Origin: Ruthenibacterium lactatiformans
Lineage (GTDB): Bacteria; Bacillota; Clostridia; Oscillospirales; Ruminococcaceae
Length of the DNA: 8,765 nucleotides
Direction: 5' to 3'
Assembly: GCF_000949455.1 (NCBI RefSeq)
Contig: NZ_JXXK01000059.1
Coordinates: 1 to 8,765 of the forward strand
Below are positions 1 to 7,003 of the stretch, one piece after another (the first letter of the stretch is position 1; each line of letters starts with the position of its first letter). A model generated the notes under the pieces. The model did no database searches and had not been told where the DNA came from. It saw nothing but the letters and a program-made list of their open reading frames with translations. The translations under genes were made by a program, and so were the position numbers.

Positions 1-394
1 ATCGCTTCCCGTGATAAAATACAGGTCGTTGTTGATAGTCTGCCAACCGCCAGCCGACGACGTCGCACCATAGATATTCTGATACTGGCCGAACAAATAG
101 CTCTTGCCATCGATCTCGTGCAGGCCTTCCTTGTATGCCTTGCCGTCCGCGCCCACATAGTATTTCCATGGACTTGCACCGATCCATGTGTTCAACAGGA
201 CACTATCATTTCCTGTAATGAAATACAGGTCGTTGTTAATGGTCTGCCACCCACCAGCCGACGACGTCGCGCCGTAGATATTCTGGTACTGGCCGAACAG
301 ATAGCTCTCACCATCGACCTCGTGCAGGCCCTCTTTGTATGCCTTGCCGTCCGCCCCAACATAGTACTTCCATGGATTCTCGCCAATCCATGTG
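1..394 (-). repeat. 204-bp tandem wall-binding module (two copies visible)
   Basis: Bases 1-190 and 205-394 are copies offset by exactly 204 bp (68 residues). Both encode a module running from TWIG through PWKYYVGADGKAYKEGLHE and SYLFGQYQNIYGATSS to GGWQTINNDLYFITG. Few residues differ (Ile/Val, Lys/Glu, Ser/Asn), while many differences at DNA level are in third codon positions, so the copies are older than the 30-bp repeats and are held by selection on the protein. The copy at 1-190 runs to the window edge, so more copies may follow. Confidence 0.9.
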
Positions 395-1278
395 CTGCGC
401 GCCATCGCACCACTCCACTGGAAGTAGTACAAGTCATCCCCGATTGTAACCCAGCCGGTATTGACCATATTGTGGTCCTCGCCAAAGTAATATGTATCAG
501 TGCCGATGTCGGTTAATCCCGTTGCCGCAGCTCCATCCGCACCAAACCAGTACTTCGCACCGTCCTGTTCAATCCACCGGTTTGTCACCGGAACCCCATT
601 CTCATAGTAATACAGCCGGCCATCTTCTCCGTACTGGAGTCCATCTTCCACTCTGACGGTCCCGAGAGAATCTGTTTCTGACTCCGGACTGTTCATATCA
701 TCTGCATCCTCCGCCGGAACGGTCGGATCCTCCGTGCCTTCCGCCGGAACGGTCGGATCCTCCGTGCCTTCCGCCGGAACGGTCGGACCCTCCGTGCCTT
801 CCGCCGGAACGGTCGAATCCTCCGTACCTTCCGCCGGAACGGTCGGGTCCCCCGTGCCTTCCGCCGGAACGGTCGGATCCTCCGTGCCTTCCGCCGGAAC
901 GGTCGGGTCCCCCGTGCCTTCCGCCGGAACGGTCGGATCCTCCGTGCCTTCCGCCGGAACGGTCGAATCCTCCGTACCTTCCGCCGGAACGGTCGAATCC
1001 TCCGTACCTTCCGCCGGAACGGTCGAATCCTCCGTACCTTCCGCCGGAACGGTCGGGTCCCCCGTGCCTTCCGCCGGAACGGTCGGATCCTCCGTGCCTT
1101 CCGCCGTACAATACACCTCAAAGGAAGATTCCGACACCATGGAACTGTTTTCCTCGGAGCTGCCCGACTCCTGGGCAAAAGCCGGGGATGTGCACAAGCA
1201 CAGGCTCAGCGCACCGATCAGTACCATCCGATAAAGCTTGTTTATCCTCTTCATTTTGTTGACAAGCACCTCTTTCAT
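1..1278 (-). CDS. Secreted wall-binding protein with 10-residue acidic Pro/Thr repeats (3' end beyond window)
   Basis: This is an exported surface protein of which 426 residues are visible; the frame has no stop before the left edge. A signal peptide (residues 1-35) has several Lys/Arg, a hydrophobic core MVLIGALSLCLC and a cleavage site after AFA, before QESG. A Ser/Glu-rich stretch follows, then thirteen 10-residue units (57-186) of type VPAEGTEDPT, an acidic linker, and from about 207 wall-binding repeats with motifs such as YGEDGRLYYYENG, TGWVTIGDDLYYF and WKYYVGADGKAYKEGLHE. Such repeats resemble the choline/cell-wall-binding and glucan-binding families, so non-covalent wall or glycan attachment is likely. 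No catalytic domain is visible; one could lie outside. The start at 1278 has GAGG six bases upstream; ATG 1254 (short classic signal peptide) and ATG 1290 are alternatives. It lies 32 nt after the last glycosyltransferase gene, without a visible terminator. Confidence 0.85.
   Translation of the reverse strand, partial: MKEVLVNKMKRINKLYRMVLIGALSLCLCTSPAFAQESGSSEENSSMVSESSFEVYCTAEGTEDPTVPAEGTGDPTVPAEGTEDSTVPAEGTEDSTVPAEGTEDSTVPAEGTEDPTVPAEGTGDPTVPAEGTEDPTVPAEGTGDPTVPAEGTEDSTVPAEGTEGPTVPAEGTEDPTVPAEGTEDPTVPAEDADDMNSPESETDSLGTVRVEDGLQYGEDGRLYYYENGVPVTNRWIEQDGAKYWFGADGAAATGLTDIGTDTYYFGEDHNMVNTGWVTIGDDLYYFQWSGAMARSTWIGENPWKYYVGADGKAYKEGLHEVDGESYLFGQYQNIYGATSSAGGWQTINNDLYFITGNDSVLLNTWIGASPWKYYVGADGKAYKEGLHEIDGKSYLFGQYQNIYGATSSAGGWQTINNDLYFITGSD
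721..1110 (-). repeat. 13 tandem 30-bp coding repeats
   Basis: Thirteen consecutive 30-bp units with no spacers encode VPAEGTEDPT or one-residue variants. From low to high coordinate the variants run EDP, EDP, EGP, EDS, GDP, EDP, GDP, EDP, EDS, EDS, EDS, GDP, EDP. Variation is confined to a few bases of each unit, and the unit at 1081-1110 diverges at its end (CTAEGTEDPT). The block C-D-A (EDS, GDP, EDP) occurs at 811-900 and again at 1021-1110, as expected from duplication or unequal crossing over. Because 30 is a multiple of 3, unit gain or loss keeps the reading frame. The peptide is acidic, Pro-spaced and has two Thr in most units, as in an extended wall-spanning stalk. Confidence 0.97.
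1174..1278 (-). other. Signal peptide coding segment of the wall-binding protein
   Basis: It encodes a positively charged N-region with KMKRINKLYR, a hydrophobic core and a small-x-small site (AFA) before QESG. No lipobox is present: the Cys residues in LSLCLC are preceded by Leu or separated by Leu, unlike a lipoprotein signal. Sec export and signal peptidase I cleavage are the expected fate. If translation starts at 1254 the signal is 27 residues, which is the more usual length. Confidence 0.8.
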
Positions 1279-1310
1279 CATAAGCCTCATCGTCCTGACA
1301 CACTTACCTA

Positions 1311-2189
1311 TCAGACGCTTCTCTTATTATGATATACATATTTGTTAACAACCCGTTTCCAAATGGGCACGCTGTTCAAAATTTCACATTTCTGAAGCTC
1401 CGCACGCAGCCGCGCCACTTCTTCTTCCAGCACTCGGCGCTGCTGGATGAGATCGATCATCGTATCGCGCATCGTGAGATCGTACAGTTCACGATGCTTT
1501 TCGTACAGCGCCGTGTGATTGCGATACAGCGTATGGTATGTATCCTTGATCTGCTCCACACTGTTCTGAAAACCGGTTGTGCGGCTCTTCGGTTTGATGC
1601 GGTAGTGGAAGAGCACCTCCGGGATCTGAACGACTTCGCGGTCCAGTTCCAGGATGGACAGCCAGAAATCGTAATCTTCCATACCCGCGTGCATATTGGT
1701 GTTGAAGCCTCCGACGCGCTCCCAGTCCTCCCGGCGGAACATCGAAGTGACAAACACGATGTTGTCCTGCAGCATCGCGCGCAGGGAGTAGTCCGGCAGA
1801 CCCCACGGCCCGCTCTGCTCGCCGAAGAGATCCGCTTTGCAGTACACCACGCCGACGTGCGGATTCTCGTTTAGGATCTTTACCGCTTTTTCCATATAGG
1901 TCGGCTCGATCGTATCGTCGGCGTCAAGCGGAAGGATATAAGTACCGCGCGCCGCCTGAATTCCTGCGTTGCGCGCGCCGGCCGGCCTCACATGATTTGT
2001 GCGCAGCAGCCGCACATACGGCATTTCCTCCAGCTGTTCCAGAACGCGCAACGTCTCCGGCTCATCGGAACCGTCGTCGATCACGATCAGTTCCCAGTTC
2101 AGATACGTCTGCGCGCGCAGGGAGTAGAGCGCCTCTTCAATATACTGCCCGTCGTTGTAGCAGGGCATGATAACACTGACTCGTTCCAT
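1311..2189 (-). CDS. Family 2 glycosyltransferase (GT-A), compact form
   Basis: A 292-residue cytoplasmic inverting glycosyltransferase that probably adds one sugar from a nucleotide-sugar donor to a lipid-linked surface glycan. The N-terminus VSVIMPCYNDGQYIEEALYS (4-23) and LIVIDDGSDEP (34-44) form the nucleotide-binding start of the fold. The donor/metal motif is LDADD (88-92), and GGFN (160-163) followed by MEDYDFW (170-176) supplies the likely catalytic acid/base region. FHYRIKPKSRT (194-204) closes the domain. Residues about 245-268 are a short coiled coil rich in Arg/Glu, followed by a basic tail with NSVPIWKRVVNKY. All key residues are present, so it should be active; sugar and linkage cannot be told. 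The ATG has AAGGAG five bases upstream and follows the preceding gene by 9 nt, indicating operon expression and probable translational coupling. Confidence 0.93.
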   Translation of the reverse strand: MERVSVIMPCYNDGQYIEEALYSLRAQTYLNWELIVIDDGSDEPETLRVLEQLEEMPYVRLLRTNHVRPAGARNAGIQAARGTYILPLDADDTIEPTYMEKAVKILNENPHVGVVYCKADLFGEQSGPWGLPDYSLRAMLQDNIVFVTSMFRREDWERVGGFNTNMHAGMEDYDFWLSILELDREVVQIPEVLFHYRIKPKSRTTGFQNSVEQIKDTYHTLYRNHTALYEKHRELYDLTMRDTMIDLIQQRRVLEEEVARLRAELQKCEILNSVPIWKRVVNKYVYHNKRSV

Positions 2190-2194
2190 GAGAT

Positions 2195-2200
2195 CTCCTT
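2195..2200 (-). promoter_or_regulatory. Ribosome binding site overlapping the preceding stop codon
   Basis: AAGGAG lies 5 nt before the ATG at 2189, and its first two bases are the last two of the TAA stop (2199-2201) of the upstream glycosyltransferase. Ribosomes ending the upstream gene are positioned to restart here, which should link output of the two enzymes. Confidence 0.85.
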
Positions 2201-3890
2201 ATTGATTCCAAAGTCTGCCCAAAAGCGCCCTCACAGCCGCTTTCAGACGGTGATGCTGCAAATATTCGCTGCGCGTATGGAAGTCCTCGGCGTAGGTCTG
2301 CAGGCGGGCGTCCCGCTGCGCAAGCTGATCCTGAAGCGCCACATACGCCTGATGTTCCTGCGCCTGCTCCCGGCGTGCCGCCGCAAGATTGGCGAACGCC
2401 TCGTCCAAATCACGTTCCAGATTGTTGGTTTTTTCGTTCAGCTCACTGATTTTCCCATTCAATTCCCGGCAGTTCTGCTCCAGAGCCCTGTTCTCTTGCG
2501 CAGCCTTCCAGATAGCTTTTTCCTCCACCTCGAACGGCAGCAGACGGCTCGTCTGCCCGCTGATTTCCACCATACGGACTTCCTGGCGCTGCGGCAGGGC
2601 GATTTCAAACTGGGGGTCGGTCGTATAGAATGCGATGCCGCCCTCCGTCTGCTCAAAAGCATACAGGGGAACGGCAGGGAATTCCTCTCCGTCCACCAGA
2701 ACTTTCAGATCACTGTAGCGGCGGAAGTGGCCCTCGTCCGGGTCAAACCGCAGCGCCGTGATCTGCGTGTGTTCCGGCAGGGCAAATCGCACTCCGAATG
2801 TGCCGTCCTGCAGCACATAGCTGTCCTGAACACAGGTGTTTTCATCGCACAGGCCGCTGCCGCAGTCATAGAACAGCGTACAGTGCTGATAGCGGTCATC
2901 CCCGATGATTCGGAACACGTCACGCTTTCCGGTCAGCCGGATGAAATCGGCATGGGTGAAACCGTAAACAGTCTCCAGCCGCTTGCGGCTTTCATCGCTG
3001 TTCAGCAGCTTGTAGAGTTCGAGCAGACCGAGAAGATTGAATTCAGGCCTGCTGCTCTCATCGAGAAGGATGCGCGCATATGCATACTTCTTGTCGAACA
3101 CATCCCCGCGCACATACTGCGCGGACGACGGAAAGACAGCCTGAAAATCTTCGTCGCTCAGCTTCAGGAATTCCTGAAGCAGGATAAAATTCTCGAACGC
3201 AAACCGGATGTGCCCCTGCGGCGTGTCGGCGCTGATATTTTTCTCCGCGTCTCTCACGCGATAGCACGAGAGCTTTTCCGGCAGGATGTGGATCTGCGTT
3301 TCACTGCACACCCGGACCCACTGCAGAAAATCGGGAACAGAAAAAATTCCGTGCTGTTTCAGATCCGCCTGTCCGAACAGGCTGCGCCGCATCATCACGC
3401 TGGATGCGCACAGGGAATTCCCCTCGTAGAAAAATTCATGCAGCCACTGCGTGCGATCTTTGTTCTCCGTCCGGAAAACAGAGCTGTAGAACCGGTTTTC
3501 CTTCTCATACGGTTCCCCGGTCTCACCGATCACCTGCGCCCCCGTGAAAACCGCACCGCACTCCGGGTGGCTGTCCAGATACTCGACCTGGGTCTGCAGT
3601 TTTCCCGGCAACCAGAGATCGTCACTGTTCTGCACGGCAATGTACTCTCCCGTGCCGAACCGGTCGATCCCGTCGTACATCCACTCCGCTGCCGTGTTCC
3701 GGGGCGTCCGGATACACTGAATCCGCGGGTCGTCGTATGTCTGCACGATCTCCCACGTTGCATCGGTGGAACAGTCGTCAATGACGATCAGCTCAAAATC
3801 CCGGAACGTCTGCGCAAGTACGCTGTCCATGCAGGCACGGATAAATTTTTCATGGTTGTAACTGAACAACAGTACCGTAACTTTCGGCAT
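2199..3890 (-). CDS. Family 2 glycosyltransferase with C-terminal beta-rich module and coiled coil
   Basis: A 563-residue multidomain glycosyltransferase. Residues 1-215 are a GT2 GT-A domain: VTVLLFSYNHEKFIRACMDS (4-23), LIVIDDCSTDAT (34-45), the donor/metal motif NSDDLW (88-93), ASSVMMRRSLF (162-172), and PDFLQW (186-191) where many relatives have ED. About 216-338 is a helical region of unknown role. About 339-450 is a beta-rich module (LFYDCGSG, ALRFDPDEG, TTDPQFEI) matching one in the pyruvyl transferase gene next door. About 455-530 is a heptad-like Glu/Leu/Gln coiled coil, and the end is basic and amphipathic (HHRLKAAVRALLGRLWNQ). It has no signal peptide and is expected to act at the inner membrane face. 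The ATG has only a modest site (GGA, six bases upstream). It starts 48 nt after the pyruvyl transferase gene. Substrate unknown. Confidence 0.92.
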   Translation of the reverse strand: MPKVTVLLFSYNHEKFIRACMDSVLAQTFRDFELIVIDDCSTDATWEIVQTYDDPRIQCIRTPRNTAAEWMYDGIDRFGTGEYIAVQNSDDLWLPGKLQTQVEYLDSHPECGAVFTGAQVIGETGEPYEKENRFYSSVFRTENKDRTQWLHEFFYEGNSLCASSVMMRRSLFGQADLKQHGIFSVPDFLQWVRVCSETQIHILPEKLSCYRVRDAEKNISADTPQGHIRFAFENFILLQEFLKLSDEDFQAVFPSSAQYVRGDVFDKKYAYARILLDESSRPEFNLLGLLELYKLLNSDESRKRLETVYGFTHADFIRLTGKRDVFRIIGDDRYQHCTLFYDCGSGLCDENTCVQDSYVLQDGTFGVRFALPEHTQITALRFDPDEGHFRRYSDLKVLVDGEEFPAVPLYAFEQTEGGIAFYTTDPQFEIALPQRQEVRMVEISGQTSRLLPFEVEEKAIWKAAQENRALEQNCRELNGKISELNEKTNNLERDLDEAFANLAAARREQAQEHQAYVALQDQLAQRDARLQTYAEDFHTRSEYLQHHRLKAAVRALLGRLWNQ

Positions 3891-3938
3891 CGCTTTTCCA
3901 TCTCTTTCTTATGTTCAACTCAGACGTGCAGCACATGC

Positions 3939-5738
3939 TCACCTCTTGCCTTTTACCATCCCCACAAGGCGGCGCAGCGGCCACGTCATCCGCCAGAACG
4001 TTGAATGTACAATGGCCTCATGTGCAGCCCGCATCTCGATCTCGTGCCGGCGCGCTTCTTCCAACGCGCCTGTCAGTTCAGCAATGTGGGCTTCTTTTTC
4101 GCATAAGATTCTTTGCATCGTCTCGGATCCAGATGCGTCGGGCGTCTCTTCAAACTGTAGCTTATTATCGAGCGTCTGCGCCCAAAGCCGCTCCTGCGAC
4201 TCGTCCAGACTGCACATGTGCGCTTCTACACGAATCGTACGGGCCGATCGCGGCATCCGAATCACGAGCTGCGGATCGCTGTCCAACAGGAAATATGTTC
4301 CCTGCTTCTTTGCCCCACACGGAACCACCACATAATCCTCCGGCACCGCGCACCCATCCGCTAGGATGTGTAAGTTCCACACGATGCATCCGCTCCCTTC
4401 GAGAGGATCCAGCCGGACGGCAACCACCGGTGCATCAAATACGAATTCGCGCACAAACGGCTTGCCTTGATGCCACGTGAAATCCTGTCGGGCGCTCTCT
4501 GAAAAATCGCTCGACGGGCGTGCGTAATATAGGATTCCACGCCGCTGGGTGACCCCTTTTGTAAGCATGTGGTGCACCTCAAGGAAAAAGCTCTGTGCCC
4601 CACGCTGGGTGAAGGCGTGTCTCTTCGGTGCGCCGATGCAGCCGATCAGGCGGTCCATATGTTCTTCCGCCTGCCGCCGCAATTCCGCTGCTGCGGACGC
4701 GCTTCTTTTCAGCGCCGCATCCATCGCTGCCGGCAGGTCGGCAAAATCCGCCGCCAGACAATCCTCCGCGCCCAAAAGCCGGAACGCGCCCCGGACTTTT
4801 GCAAGATTGGCAAAATTCAGCGCAACAGCCGGTACGCCATACGCGCTGGAGACAGCACTTCCGTGCAGACTGGTTCCGATAAAGCATCGTGCATGGGACA
4901 GCATGGCGATCATCTCCACGGGAGAAAGCTCGTCCTCGATGAATCGTATTTTCAAGTCCCGGCCGGAAACAGCGCTGTACAGCGTACGCATGCACTCCTT
5001 ATCCATGTGCACGTAACCGATCGGCATGAAAACGATCTCAGAGCCGTATTTCGTCTGAACCTCCTGCAGCGCCGCAGCGCATGCATCGGGCGACGCCACC
5101 GACTGATTGACTTGAAATACCATAAAATCATCCGCAAACCCGAATCTCTCGCACAAGCGGAGGAACAGGCCGTCCGTCTTCTCTCTCGGATACAGCCCGT
5201 CAACGGTAAAAACCGTGTCCGGTGAAACGGCGACGCGGCATGCTTCTGTCTCGCCCAAGTTGTCCCGGGAAGTCTCGTCGCGCACCGAAAGGTAATCCGC
5301 CGCATCCAACGCCAGCTTTACCAGCGGCGTCTGCGCCGCCGTGAACGGGAACGGAACTCCCGGACTGTTCCACAGCAGCGGGATATCATATTTTAGGCTG
5401 ACCACCGCCGGGATCAGCCAAAGTTCCATCGTGGAAGCGTCGACATCATATTTTTCCTGAGAAGCCCATCCGGAATCCAGACGGATAAGGTCTCCTCCAC
5501 CAATCACAATGGCATCGAAATGCCTCTCCCGATGCAGGCGTTCCAGATCGCAAATCGGATAGACGAGTGTGCCGCTCTCGAACGGCTTTTCTCCGCCCAT
5601 TGGCGAAAGCAGAACCAGCTCCGCGTTTTGGCCGCGTTTTTTCAAATGCCACTCCAACACGTTGGGAAACAGCAGATCTCCGAAATTCTTGCAGTCGAAG
5701 GTTCCGATCTGTGCGATAATGTATCTGTCTTTCGGCAT
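3939..5738 (-). CDS. Polysaccharide pyruvyl transferase family protein with C-terminal beta-rich module
   Basis: A 599-residue protein. The first ~365 residues fit the polysaccharide pyruvyl transferase family (CsaB/WcaK-like), which moves a pyruvyl ketal from phosphoenolpyruvate onto a glycan sugar. Supporting motifs are QIGTFDCKNFGDLLFPNVLE (10-29), IVIGGGDLIRLDSG (77-90), SVRDETSRDNLGE (151-163), FMPIGYVHMD (237-246) and IGTSLHGSAVSSAYGVPAVA (287-306). Residues about 403-512 are a beta-rich module (LYYARPSSDF, AVRLDPLEG, DSDPQLVI) like that of the following glycosyltransferase. A Glu-rich coiled coil follows (about 540-575), then a tail with STFWRMTWPLRR. The frame is open upstream to a TTG at 5783, but the ATG at 5738 has AGGAGG nine bases upstream and gives the natural N-terminus MPKDRYIIAQIGTFD. 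Some family members are not proven pyruvyl transferases, so the reaction is inferred. Confidence 0.9.
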   Translation of the reverse strand: MPKDRYIIAQIGTFDCKNFGDLLFPNVLEWHLKKRGQNAELVLLSPMGGEKPFESGTLVYPICDLERLHRERHFDAIVIGGGDLIRLDSGWASQEKYDVDASTMELWLIPAVVSLKYDIPLLWNSPGVPFPFTAAQTPLVKLALDAADYLSVRDETSRDNLGETEACRVAVSPDTVFTVDGLYPREKTDGLFLRLCERFGFADDFMVFQVNQSVASPDACAAALQEVQTKYGSEIVFMPIGYVHMDKECMRTLYSAVSGRDLKIRFIEDELSPVEMIAMLSHARCFIGTSLHGSAVSSAYGVPAVALNFANLAKVRGAFRLLGAEDCLAADFADLPAAMDAALKRSASAAAELRRQAEEHMDRLIGCIGAPKRHAFTQRGAQSFFLEVHHMLTKGVTQRRGILYYARPSSDFSESARQDFTWHQGKPFVREFVFDAPVVAVRLDPLEGSGCIVWNLHILADGCAVPEDYVVVPCGAKKQGTYFLLDSDPQLVIRMPRSARTIRVEAHMCSLDESQERLWAQTLDNKLQFEETPDASGSETMQRILCEKEAHIAELTGALEEARRHEIEMRAAHEAIVHSTFWRMTWPLRRLVGMVKGKR

Positions 5739-5747
5739 ACAATCCCC

Positions 5748-5753
5748 CCTCCT
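5748..5753 (-). promoter_or_regulatory. Ribosome binding site that fixes the pyruvyl transferase start
   Basis: A perfect AGGAGG sits 9 nt before the ATG at 5738. It lies inside the 5' extension of the open frame, downstream of the possible TTG at 5783, and so argues for the shorter 599-residue product. It sits in the 41-nt gap after the GT8-like gene. Confidence 0.85.
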
Positions 5754-5779
5754 GTAAACTGCCATCCGCGCAATCTGAA

Positions 5780-6892
5780 TCAACCCAACTTGCTTTTAAT
5801 GCGCGCAAAGATCTTCTTCACCATACCGCCGAAGCCGTTCTCGCGGTAGGCGCGGCGGCAGCCCTCGGCCCAGATGTTGAGCTTATCGCGCAGCGAGACA
5901 TGATACACGCCGAGGCGCAGGTTGTAGAACATGTTGCTGTACGCGAACGGGTCGTCGTAGGCGAACATGATGTCGTTGTTCTTGCGGTAGGCGTTGCGGA
6001 TGTCGAGCCGCACTTTCTCGCCGGTGTAGTAGTTGTCGTACGTCCAGGGCGTCTTGGAGACACCGTCGGCGTTGGCGGCCTCGTGCTCGACACAGTAATC
6101 CGCGTACAGCTCGTGGAACTCCTTTTCGCCCTCGGGCAGCCAGTTTTTCATGCACTGTTCGATGACGCGGCCGTAACCGGAGAAATGGACAAAGCGAAGC
6201 GGCTCGCCCTGCACGTACCATCCGTCGGCGCGTTTCTCCAGACCGCTGTCCATCATGCGCCACGTGGCAAAGTCGTAGCCGTGGTGCTTGAAGATGTAGG
6301 TGTCGAAAAAGCAGGGAGCAAGGTCGATCCACTTCTGGTCGGTGAACACGCCGTTCTGGATGTCGTCGTAGCAGAACAGGTACAGCCGCTCGGCCCACCA
6401 GTTGATCATCTTCTGCGCTTCCTCGCTGCGGTTGACGCCCAAAAAACCCAGATTATACACGCCGTGCGCCGTGCTGGACAACTCCATGTCGATATTACCT
6501 GGCTCAAGGACATGGGGGCACACAACGATAGGGTGTTTCTTCAGCAACTCACGCAACTCGACGAAGTCGGAGTAGACATAGCAGTCGGGGTCCAGATATA
6601 CAAACTGCGCCTCGTCCGGATACGCCGTGTACAAATAACGGAAGAACTGCCCTTTCACCGCGGTGGATGCTTCGACGATAGCGTGCTTGAAGATGTAGCG
6701 GTTAAAGTTACCATTCCACATATCCTTAGACAGCACAACCTTGTCGAAATACGGAGATTCCATCGCCGGGATCCTTTCCCTCTCAGTCATGCAAACTATA
6801 AATGTAGCGTCCGGGATATGCTTCTTCACTGATTTTGCCAATGTACGCGCTTTATGCAAATAATTTGCACAAATAGATGTGAATATCACCAT
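5780..6892 (-). CDS. GT8-like GT-A glycosyltransferase
   Basis: A 370-residue glycosyltransferase of GT-A type without a signal peptide. The N-terminus VIFTSICANYLHKARTLAKS (2-21) is the first strand and helix of the fold. FVYLDPDCYVYSDF (97-110) holds the DPD donor/metal motif; YNLGFLGVN (146-154) and FTDQKWIDLAP (183-193) match the donor-site and catalytic segments of GT8-like retaining transferases, and RFVHFSGYG (233-241) resembles the usual late HFSG motif. The C-terminal ~120 residues (YDDPFAYSNMFYN and beyond) are characteristic but unassigned, ending in a basic amphipathic tail GMVKKIFARIKSKLG. The ATG has GGAG thirteen bases upstream, rather far. It is the first gene after the AT-rich gap and probably opens the operon. 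The first ~110 bases are AT-richer than the rest of the gene. Sugar specificity is unknown. Confidence 0.87.
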   Translation of the reverse strand: MVIFTSICANYLHKARTLAKSVKKHIPDATFIVCMTERERIPAMESPYFDKVVLSKDMWNGNFNRYIFKHAIVEASTAVKGQFFRYLYTAYPDEAQFVYLDPDCYVYSDFVELRELLKKHPIVVCPHVLEPGNIDMELSSTAHGVYNLGFLGVNRSEEAQKMINWWAERLYLFCYDDIQNGVFTDQKWIDLAPCFFDTYIFKHHGYDFATWRMMDSGLEKRADGWYVQGEPLRFVHFSGYGRVIEQCMKNWLPEGEKEFHELYADYCVEHEAANADGVSKTPWTYDNYYTGEKVRLDIRNAYRKNNDIMFAYDDPFAYSNMFYNLRLGVYHVSLRDKLNIWAEGCRRAYRENGFGGMVKKIFARIKSKLG

Positions 6893-6930
6893 AACAAAAA
6901 CTAATCTCCATTTCTCATTCTCTATAGTCC

Positions 6931-6942
6931 ATTATAATAGCA
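6931..6942 (-). promoter_or_regulatory. Candidate promoter -10 region for the glycan operon
   Basis: The minus strand reads TGCTATTATAAT here. It can be read as a perfect TATAAT (6931-6936) or as an extended -10, TG-C-TATTAT. No good TTGACA is found 16-18 bases upstream, where the sequence is A-rich. It lies about 39 nt before the ATG at 6892 in the only AT-rich intergenic gap, so transcription would start near 6924. AT-rich DNA yields such matches by chance, so this is tentative. Confidence 0.45.
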
Positions 6943-7003
6943 TATAAACATTTTTTCTTCGTTTTTTTGAATTTTTTACATTTGCCTTTGATACATTTTT
7001 GAT

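Noticed and set aside
118..516. 132-codon plus-strand open frame with internal repetition
   Set aside because: Its repetition simply mirrors the 204-bp wall-binding modules encoded on the minus strand.
721..1110. CRISPR-like regular direct repeats
   Set aside because: The 30-bp units abut one another with no unique spacers and form part of a coding frame.
693..1234. Repetitive open frames in other phases (RRKARRIRPF-type, GGRHGGSDRS-type and PSAGTVGS-type products)
   Set aside because: A 30-bp repeat without stops is open in several frames. Only the frame encoding VPAEGTEDPT joins a signal peptide upstream to wall-binding repeats downstream.
1992..4004. 670-codon open frame on the plus strand
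   Set aside because: It lies antisense to two genes with clear GT2 motifs and good ribosome sites. Its translation shows no recognisable domain, and long antisense frames are common opposite GC-rich genes.
5739..5783. TTG start at 5783 for the pyruvyl transferase gene
   Set aside because: The added 15 residues have no conserved character, and AGGAGG before the ATG at 5738 lies within this extension.
5900..6832. 310-codon plus-strand open frame
   Set aside because: It is antisense to the GT8-like gene, whose DPD, DQKW and HFSG motifs identify the coding strand. The plus-strand product is Val-rich with no family signature.
6893..7003. Rho-independent terminator after the tandem-domain transferase gene
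   Set aside because: The gap is AT-rich with A runs on the transcribed strand, but I found no GC-rich hairpin followed by a T run.
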